Below are positions 58,476 to 64,000 of a stretch of 64,000 bases of DNA, piece by piece (within the stretch, counting starts at the first letter, position 1; the number at the start of each line of letters is the position of its first letter). The stretch is from Paraglaciecola sp. 20A4 (GTDB taxonomy: Bacteria; Pseudomonadota; Gammaproteobacteria; Enterobacterales; Alteromonadaceae), in NCBI RefSeq assembly GCF_011378905.1, contig NZ_WTPY01000006.1, positions 177,682-241,681 of the forward strand. Direction: 5' to 3'. Below the pieces are notes generated by a model, which was not told the DNA's origin, searched no databases, and saw only the letters and a program-made list of their open reading frames with translations. Position numbers and translations under genes: made by a program.

Positions 58476-58967
58476 ATGCGCCTATTACTTCCCCTTAAAT
58501 ACTACGATGATGCAGGACGCGTAAAACCATCTAAATCATTGCTTTGGTGCTTGTTCTATATTTGTCGCCCAATCTGGGTTTTTGTTGCATCCCTTACTTT
58601 TCGCCAAGATAGCGGAGCATTATTAGCCCTTTTTTATCCCCACAATAGTTATTTTTACAGTAGTTTAATGATTGCGTTTCCGAGTTTTTTAGTTGTATTG
58701 ATGATCAGTTTTAGGACTAAAATTTGGGATGGGTACGGCAAAATATTATTTAGAGCTATCAAGCCTTTAATATTATTGAGTTTGGTGACAGATATAGGTT
58801 TTCATTTGGTGATGGCATCGAAGCAAAACTGGGGCTTTTCATGGTTAATCGCATTGACCATTCTACTTGATGGCATATATCTTTATTGGATAAAAAATAA
58901 CAAACATATATCATTTTTGAGCCATGACTGGTCACGAGCACCAGTCTTAACCGAACCGTCTAAATAA
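58476..58967 (+). CDS. DUF2919 membrane protein
   Basis: A 163-residue membrane protein with about four hydrophobic segments. LPLKYYDDAGRVKPSKSLLW at the start is the DUF2919 hallmark, and the C-terminal tail is hydrophilic. The frame opens at 58437 inside the acetyltransferase gene, but ATG 58476 matches the family start. It forms the last gene of the TPR-GGDEF, GNAT, DUF2919 group and is followed by a strong terminator. Function is unknown. Confidence 0.85.
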   Translation: MRLLLPLKYYDDAGRVKPSKSLLWCLFYICRPIWVFVASLTFRQDSGALLALFYPHNSYFYSSLMIAFPSFLVVLMISFRTKIWDGYGKILFRAIKPLILLSLVTDIGFHLVMASKQNWGFSWLIALTILLDGIYLYWIKNNKHISFLSHDWSRAPVLTEPSK

Positions 58968-58981
58968 GTCTTTCTGTAAAT

Positions 58982-59018
58982 AAAAACATTTAGCATCTGT
59001 TAGAGGCTAAATGTTTTT
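58982..59018. terminator. 13-bp perfect hairpin terminator
   Basis: AAAAACATTTAGC (58982-58994) pairs exactly with GCTAAATGTTTTT (59006-59018), loop 11 nt. It ends in TTTTT on the plus strand 51 bases after the DUF2919 stop, and its A-run side lets it also serve the minus-strand unit ending at 59122. Confidence 0.85.
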
Positions 59019-59121
59019 ATCTATACGACAAACTCTATCCAGCAATAAATACTATTTTCGTAGCCATGTTATTACCCAATTGAGTACGTCTGACACAGTC
59101 CTTTAATGGGGGCGATTAATC

Positions 59122-59535
59122 TTACTGTAGATTGTTTGCTACCGCTTGTTCAAAGTAGTTTTTGATGCTTATTTGGCTATCATTTACTAAGCGTTGATAA
59201 CAAATACCCGCAAATGCGTAGGTATTTCCTGCGTATTCTAATACTACATAGGGGGCGCGTTTATCAGATTCGTCGTACTTCCAAAAGCCACCCACTTTAT
59301 GGCGAAATAGTTCGCCGACATAGGCTCCGTATATATTGCAAATGGTAAATACCGCGTTGTCTTCTAGCGCTTGGGAGTTATATTTACTTAACCAGCTTAG
59401 TATGACATCGTCAACAATACTAAGGCTTTGCTCAGTTTCATCGAGTACGATACCAAACTCATGCTCTGTAGTTTCGATCGCATTTTGTGCGCTATCGATC
59501 ATTAACTGGGTTAGCTCTTCTGTCGTCATCTGCAT
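59122..59535 (-). CDS. hypothetical protein of unknown family
   Basis: A 137-residue acidic soluble protein I do not recognise. Visible pattern: an N-terminal helical region (ELTQLMIDSAQNAI), then NIYGAYVGELFRHKVGGFWKYD and RAPYVVLEYAGNTYAFAGICYQRL. The G-x-Y-x-G-E-x-x-R, GG-x-W spacing is seen in several small uncharacterised proteins. A TTG opens the frame at 59547, but the ATG at 59535 with GGAG six bases upstream is the likely start. It lies 19 bases downstream of the LysR gene on the same strand. Confidence 0.7.
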   Translation of the reverse strand: MQMTTEELTQLMIDSAQNAIETTEHEFGIVLDETEQSLSIVDDVILSWLSKYNSQALEDNAVFTICNIYGAYVGELFRHKVGGFWKYDESDKRAPYVVLEYAGNTYAFAGICYQRLVNDSQISIKNYFEQAVANNLQ

Positions 59536-59554
59536 ATTGGTCTCCAAATTTGTT

Positions 59555-60463
59555 TTATTTTTGTACTAAAGGGTTATTAAAAGGACTTTGGTTAATTAAT
59601 GTTTTATACAATAAGTTTGAGCCTGGTCCACAAGAATCTGGCTTAGGTTTTATGACATAACATATCAAAGGCCTAAAACTGCTGCCTTTGATGGGTAAAC
59701 GATGCAGAATTTTACGCTCGATTAAGTGATCTACAATGAACTCTGGTAGCCAACAAAAGCCGATGTTTTCGAGCAGTAGATCTACTGCGGTTTCAAAAGT
59801 ACTGACTGTCCAGCGTTGTTCAGACTTAAGCCACCCCTGTTTTTCACTAGGCGAACTGGATGTATCTTTAATAACAAGTTGTAAGTGTTGCTGTAAGTCG
59901 TTTAAATCGATCGGTCCGGTCAGCGAAGCTAATTCATGATCAGGGTGACAGACCGGATACAAGGCGCATTCAGCAATAGGCTCCCCTAAAAAACCTTTAG
60001 GCATCATAGGTGAGATCGCTAAATCTGCCCAGCCCTGGGTTATTGCTTCTTCTGTGCCGGTTAAAACCGTTTCAATAATACGTAAACGACTGCCGCGGCT
60101 TTCAGGATAAAACGCCTTTAATGCTGGGTAGAGCAACTTTTTCGGATATGCCAAGTCTACTGCTATGGTAATTTCAGGCTCCCAATCTTGATTGATATTT
60201 CCCGCTAACTCTTCTAAATCTTGCACGTTTTGCGAAAGATGGCGTGAACGACGCAACATGACTTCACCCGCTGCAGTTAAAAAAGCTTTGCGTCCTTTGA
60301 CTTCCAATAGCTTAACCCCAAGTTGATCTTGAAGCTTAGCCACTGCGTGGTTTAAAGACGATTGACTCTTATTTAATTTATTGGCGGCATGTGCATAACC
60401 TCCGAAATCGACAACTGCCTGAAGGATCCGCCACTGCTCAATAGTCGTTTTCGCACGATACAT
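59555..60463 (-). CDS. LysR family transcriptional regulator
   Basis: A 302-residue LysR-type regulator. The N-terminal winged helix-turn-helix (VVDFGGYAHAANKLNKSQSSLNHAVAKLQDQLG) is followed by the linker and an effector domain with EITIAVDLAYPKKLL and the later DLAISPMMPKGF. The frame opens at 60523, but ATG 60463 begins close to the helix-turn-helix as expected. It is divergent from the DedA-like gene, a common layout for regulators and targets. The inducer is unknown. Confidence 0.9.
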   Translation of the reverse strand: MYRAKTTIEQWRILQAVVDFGGYAHAANKLNKSQSSLNHAVAKLQDQLGVKLLEVKGRKAFLTAAGEVMLRRSRHLSQNVQDLEELAGNINQDWEPEITIAVDLAYPKKLLYPALKAFYPESRGSRLRIIETVLTGTEEAITQGWADLAISPMMPKGFLGEPIAECALYPVCHPDHELASLTGPIDLNDLQQHLQLVIKDTSSSPSEKQGWLKSEQRWTVSTFETAVDLLLENIGFCWLPEFIVDHLIERKILHRLPIKGSSFRPLICYVIKPKPDSCGPGSNLLYKTLINQSPFNNPLVQK

Positions 60464-60589
60464 TAGGTTTCTAATTTTTAGAAAGGATAGCCCTATGCTA
60501 GGGGTAGTTGTACCGAAAAACAACTTAAGTTGATCTTAAATCGTTGAATTGACGTAATTTCTAATCAGTTATACTTCGGTTTAAAACTT

Positions 60590-61264
60590 ATGCGCTTTCA
60601 ATCTTTTCTACCACTATCAGCCTTACTTGCTTTGGGACTGATGTTAATTTTAATCCATTTTGGGGTGGTGCCTTCGGGAATGACGTTGCTCGAGGAGTTG
60701 AAAAGTTTTTTTGACGGTTATTTCTATGTGTTGATTTTGGCAATTATTCTGCTTGAATCAATTGTTTATGTTGGTTTTTATTTTCCAGGACAGTTTTTTG
60801 CAGTTTTGCTTGTGGTGTTAGCTAAACCGGACTGGAATGACATTATATATCTGACCTTATCCATGGTTATTGCTGCGACGCTGGGATCCATCATTAATTA
60901 TTCGCTCGGTCGGCGCTTTGCCAGTATTCCAGAGACTAAAACCCCTACCAACAAGCAAAAAGGAGAATATGCCAAAACTCAGTATTCTATTAAGTACCTA
61001 CTGATTGCGATGATACACATTAATTCACTGGCATTTTATATGTTCAATCAAGGCGCTCTGCGCCGTCCATTTAACGTAGTATGGTTTGCAGGTTTACTAA
61101 ATTTACCCTACTACCTAGTGCTAATTTTTGCTACATCTAGCCTAAGTGAAGAGGTAATGCAGCTGGCAGAAAACAGTGTATTTTTACTCAGTGTCATTGG
61201 CATATGGTTAACGGCGAGTGTCTATTTAGATATTAAAAAGTACCGCCTAGTAGAATCCGCTTAA
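60590..61264 (+). CDS. DedA/SNARE-associated family membrane protein
   Basis: A 224-residue membrane protein with about five hydrophobic segments. The motif ESIVYVGFYFPGQFFAVLL and MVIAATLGSIINYSLGRRF give the DedA fold (E-x3-PGE/Q-like and G-x-x-x-N/G-Y-x-x-G-R). DedA proteins flip or scramble membrane lipids such as undecaprenyl phosphate or affect envelope stress; specificity here is unknown. It is divergent from the LysR gene. Confidence 0.85.
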   Translation: MRFQSFLPLSALLALGLMLILIHFGVVPSGMTLLEELKSFFDGYFYVLILAIILLESIVYVGFYFPGQFFAVLLVVLAKPDWNDIIYLTLSMVIAATLGSIINYSLGRRFASIPETKTPTNKQKGEYAKTQYSIKYLLIAMIHINSLAFYMFNQGALRRPFNVVWFAGLLNLPYYLVLIFATSSLSEEVMQLAENSVFLLSVIGIWLTASVYLDIKKYRLVESA

Positions 61265-61309
61265 ATTCTTTTATGCTATAAATTAAAACATTGAATTCAT
61301 TTATTTATT

Positions 61310-62110
61310 TTAGGCTATCAGTGCTTTCTTTTGTGCTTTATCAATAATTTTTTGCATTACGCGAGCTGCAGCCACAAAACCAAATGTGGCAGTTACTGCC
61401 ACAGATGCGCCGAAACCATTGTTACAATCGAGTTTGACACTTCCGTCGGTCAAATTTTTGGTTGAACACACGGAACCATCGGGTTGGGGATACCGTAACT
61501 GCTCGGTGGAAAAAACACACTCAACGGCAAAGCGGCGTTTTGAATTGGTGGTAAATCCGTATTCCTTGCGCAATATATACCGAAGTTTAGCGGCCAGCGG
61601 GTCTTGAATTGTCTTTGCTAAATCAGTTACCGCCACTTGGGTAGGGTCAATCTGCCCACCCGCACCGCCAACGGTGATAATAGGAATTTTATTGCGTTTG
61701 CAGTGTGCGATCATCGCGGCTTTCGCTTTAACACTGTCAGTCGCTTCAACCACATATGTCATATCTTTATTGAGCAAATCAGTTACGTTTTCAGGGGTGA
61801 CAAAATCTTCTATGACATCCACTTTACAATCTGGATTAATTAGCTGAATTCGTTCACGCATTGCATCGACTTTTGCATCGCCAATGGTATTTTGCAGGGC
61901 GTGAATTTGCCGGTTGGTGTTGGTTACGCAGATATCATCTAAATCAATCAGGGTGATATGGCCAATCGCGCTTCGAGCCAAGGCTTCTGCGACCCATGAA
62001 CCGACACCACCAATACCTACAACACAGACATGTGAATTGCGCAATGTTTCCGTTTCATTTACACCATATAAACGTTGTGTGCCGCCAAAGCGTTGGGGAA
62101 ATTGACTCAT
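61310..62110 (-). CDS. tcdA: tRNA threonylcarbamoyladenosine dehydratase TcdA (CsdL)
   Basis: ATP-dependent enzyme that cyclises t6A37 of tRNA to ct6A. E1/ThiF-like fold: nucleotide motif VVGIGGVGSWVAEALARS, LIDLDDICVTNTNRQIHAL, and VVEATDSVKAKAAM. The later C-terminal Cys region includes RRFAVECVFSTEQL. Length is 266 residues, as usual. In E. coli the gene neighbours csdA-csdE, which supply its sulfur-relay partner; here the corresponding fusion gene is about 31 kb away. The gene is monocistronic. Confidence 0.94.
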   Translation of the reverse strand: MSQFPQRFGGTQRLYGVNETETLRNSHVCVVGIGGVGSWVAEALARSAIGHITLIDLDDICVTNTNRQIHALQNTIGDAKVDAMRERIQLINPDCKVDVIEDFVTPENVTDLLNKDMTYVVEATDSVKAKAAMIAHCKRNKIPIITVGGAGGQIDPTQVAVTDLAKTIQDPLAAKLRYILRKEYGFTTNSKRRFAVECVFSTEQLRYPQPDGSVCSTKNLTDGSVKLDCNNGFGASVAVTATFGFVAAARVMQKIIDKAQKKALIA

Positions 62111-62367
62111 AGTAAAAAAGAACCGCTATATTAGAATATTAATCGGCAAGTATATCAGGGCAGGAGATGCCTTTTGCAAGCGATTGCCATTCAATTTATT
62201 TGATGATTCAAGGCGAAATATTATGAAGAATGCTATTAAAAGTCGCTAAGTTTGGCTTTAATTCAATATAAACTGATAGTTCGTTGAATATGAGCACCGC
62301 TTTTAATACTATTCACGCAGAAAATTTTAGTCATGTTCAATTTCAAGTATATAAAAAGGAAAGTTAA
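62111..62367. other. 257-bp divergent intergenic region
   Basis: Contains the upstream regions of tcdA (minus) and the mannose-1-phosphate guanylyltransferase gene (plus). It is AT-rich. No clear terminator, palindrome or gene was found. The plus gene has an AAGGAAAG ribosome binding site. Confidence 0.5.
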
Positions 62368-63789
62368 ATGAAACCTGTCGTTTTAGCCGGTGGTAGTGGA
62401 AGCCGTTTATGGCCAAAATCTCGCGCAGCGTTGCCTAAGCAATTTTTGCGTTTGACCTCAAACTTGACCATGTTACAAGACACCGTCGCCAGACTTGATG
62501 GAACGCATTCTGAAAGCCCTATTGTCATCTGTAATGATTCCCATCGCTTTTTGGTCGCTGAGCAATTAAGACAGCAAAATGTGCAACACGGTGGCATTTT
62601 ACTTGAACCTATGGGACGTAACACCGCCCCTGCTATCGCACTGGCGGCTTTGCATGCCTCTTTAAACGGTCAAGATCCAACTTTATTAGTACTTGCCGCT
62701 GATCATCTTATCAACGACACAGAAGCCTTTCATAAAGCGATAGCCCAAGCAGAAGTGTTGGCTGAGCAGGGTAAGTTAGTTACCTTTGGTATCGTACCTG
62801 ATAGCGCCCATATCGGTTACGGCTATATTAAAAGCGGCGATAAAATTGCGCAAGCAGAAGTGGGTTTTGATGTGGCGGAGTTCGTTGAAAAACCAGATTT
62901 AGAGACCGCTCAGCAGTATGTCGACTCGGGTAATTATTTCTGGAATAGCGGAATGTTTTTGTTTAAAGCCAGCCGTTATTTGCAAGAGCTTGAAAAGTAC
63001 GCGCCTGATATGCTCGATATATGTAAGCGAGCTATCGCAACCGAAACCCCTGATTTAGAATTTGTGCGTGTTGATGCAGATATTTTTGCTACCTGTCCAG
63101 ATGATTCAATCGATTATGCCGTGATGGAGAAAACCGATTCAGCAGCCGTGGTACCACTTGATGCTGGCTGGAGTGATGTGGGGAGTTGGTCATCTTTATG
63201 GGAAACGGCAAAAAATAAAGATGAAAACCAAAATGTGATTATCGGAGATGCTATTTTAGATGACGTTCATAATAGCTATATCAACGCCGAGCAACGCCTT
63301 ATATCAGTTGTGGGCTTAGACGACGTTGTCGTAGTTGAAACAAAAGATGCAGTATTGGTTGCGCATAAAGATAAAGTACAAAATATTAAGAATGTGGTGA
63401 ATAAACTAAAGGCGGACAAACGTCCTGAATTCGAGTTTCACCGTGAAGTATATCGTCCTTGGGGAAGTTATGATTCCATCGACAATGGTGAGCGCTTTCA
63501 GGTCAAACGTATTATGGTTAAGCCTGGTGAAAAACTATCAGTGCAAATGCACCACCACCGTGCGGAGCACTGGATTGTTGTAGCAGGTACCGCAAAGGTG
63601 ACCAATGGTAGCGAAACGCTGTTGTTATGTGAAAATCAATCTACCTATATCCCAGTAGGCGTGATCCACGCTTTAGAAAACCCTGGCAAAATTCCATTGG
63701 AGCTTATTGAAGTGCAATCGGGAACCTATTTAGGGGAAGATGATATTGTTCGTTTCTCAGACCGTTACGGTCGTGTTGAATCTAAGTAG
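62368..63789 (+). CDS. manC: mannose-1-phosphate guanylyltransferase / mannose-6-phosphate isomerase
   Basis: Bifunctional enzyme giving GDP-mannose for exopolysaccharide and lipopolysaccharide. The N-terminal pyrophosphorylase has [51 protein letters not shown] and NSGMFLF. The C-terminal cupin-type isomerase (about 350-473) has [32 protein letters not shown] and [16 protein letters not shown]. Length is 473 residues, standard. A phosphomannomutase gene follows 28 bases later, completing the pair for GDP-mannose. Confidence 0.95.
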   Translation: MKPVVLAGGSGSRLWPKSRAALPKQFLRLTSNLTMLQDTVARLDGTHSESPIVICNDSHRFLVAEQLRQQNVQHGGILLEPMGRNTAPAIALAALHASLNGQDPTLLVLAADHLINDTEAFHKAIAQAEVLAEQGKLVTFGIVPDSAHIGYGYIKSGDKIAQAEVGFDVAEFVEKPDLETAQQYVDSGNYFWNSGMFLFKASRYLQELEKYAPDMLDICKRAIATETPDLEFVRVDADIFATCPDDSIDYAVMEKTDSAAVVPLDAGWSDVGSWSSLWETAKNKDENQNVIIGDAILDDVHNSYINAEQRLISVVGLDDVVVVETKDAVLVAHKDKVQNIKNVVNKLKADKRPEFEFHREVYRPWGSYDSIDNGERFQVKRIMVKPGEKLSVQMHHHRAEHWIVVAGTAKVTNGSETLLLCENQSTYIPVGVIHALENPGKIPLELIEVQSGTYLGEDDIVRFSDRYGRVESK

Positions 63790-63817
63790 TGAAATGTTGT
63801 CGCGAGGAATGAATTAA

Positions 63818-64000
63818 ATGAAGATTACTTGCTTTAAAGCCTACGATATTCGTGGAAAGCTTATCGATCAGTTAGATGAGCGTGTGGCCTATCGAATTGG
63901 TCGCGCATTTGCCGAGCATTTTAGTGCTAAAACTGTGGTGGTTGGCGGTGATATCCGTTTAACATCGCAACCCTTAAAACTTGCTTTATCAGCTGGCCTG
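63818..64000 (+). CDS. manB: phosphomannomutase (partial, C-terminus beyond window)
   Basis: The first 61 codons read [20 protein letters not shown] onward, with AYDIRG at the typical phosphohexomutase N-terminus and GGDIRLTS resembling the G-x-D-x-R segment of the substrate site. It converts mannose-6-phosphate to mannose-1-phosphate, the substrate of the preceding ManC. An AGGAAT lies about 10 bases before the ATG. The name assumes mannose specificity from the neighbour; the catalytic Ser is beyond the window. Confidence 0.88.
   Translation, partial: MKITCFKAYDIRGKLIDQLDERVAYRIGRAFAEHFSAKTVVVGGDIRLTSQPLKLALSAGL

Overview
This 64 kb window is chromosomal DNA of a marine gammaproteobacterium, most likely of the Alteromonadaceae (Glaciecola/Paraglaciecola/Alteromonas-like; inferred from gene content and protein style, not from a marker-gene search). 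Supporting signs are SMC rather than MukB beside cysZ-zipA-ligA, the recC-recB-recD order, a secondary N-type ATPase, TonB-dependent transport, several GGDEF proteins and moderate-to-low GC. I see no rRNA, tRNA, CRISPR array, transposase or prophage. Almost all genes are intact; only the first (atpE) and last (phosphomannomutase) are cut by the window edges.

Layout. 1-3.4 kb (minus): an N-ATPase operon in its diagnostic order atpD-C-Q-R-B-E, leaving the left edge, with an FNR-like box upstream. 3.6-5.5 kb: two metal transporters (VIT/CCC1 type and CorA type). 5.7-9.6 kb (minus): TonB-dependent receptor, secreted alpha/beta hydrolase and an exported RidA protein, probably one transcription unit. 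10-17.5 kb: single genes (acetyltransferase, hybrid histidine kinase, Met-rich membrane protein, two very small basic/RHH-like proteins, MDR-type oxidoreductase, MRJP/yellow protein, peroxiredoxin-like protein). 17.7-27.2 kb: overlapping recC-recB-recD. 27.7-30.6 kb: two conserved hypothetical genes and a natural SufS-SufE fusion. 30.6-34.3 kb: isochorismatase-like hydrolase, purine nucleoside permease-type protein, DUF3565 and a SatD/DUF3307 pair preceded by regularly spaced GGTTGTT repeats. 34.3-38.8 kb (minus): a mini 2OG-Fe(II) oxygenase-like protein and a diguanylate cyclase-glycosyltransferase-diguanylate cyclase cluster. 38.9-48.7 kb: ketopantoate reductase family, CysZ, then smc-zipA-ligA-DUF3392 and DUF2062. 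48.8-54.9 kb: comEC and the lipid A/KDO group msbA-lpxK-Trm112-kdsB. 55-59 kb: D-cysteine desulfhydrase, a TPR/degenerate-GGDEF membrane protein, acetyltransferase and DUF2919. 59.1-64 kb: unknown gene, LysR regulator, DedA protein, tcdA, and the GDP-mannose genes manC-manB.

How they work together. Housekeeping blocks cover double-strand break repair, chromosome condensation, division, DNA ligation and outer-membrane biogenesis. Sulfur themes recur (SufS-SufE fusion, TcdA, CysZ, D-cysteine desulfhydrase), as do c-di-GMP and polysaccharide themes (two GGDEF enzymes around a glycosyltransferase, one pseudo-GGDEF, GDP-mannose synthesis). The least explained and most interesting locus is 32.8-34.3 kb: a SatD-family protein that looks like a class III cyclase fold joined to a helix-turn-helix, coupled by stop/start overlap to a membrane protein and preceded by three GGTTGTT motifs at exactly 29-bp steps. 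Assignments rest on reading motifs and translations by eye; no database search was run.
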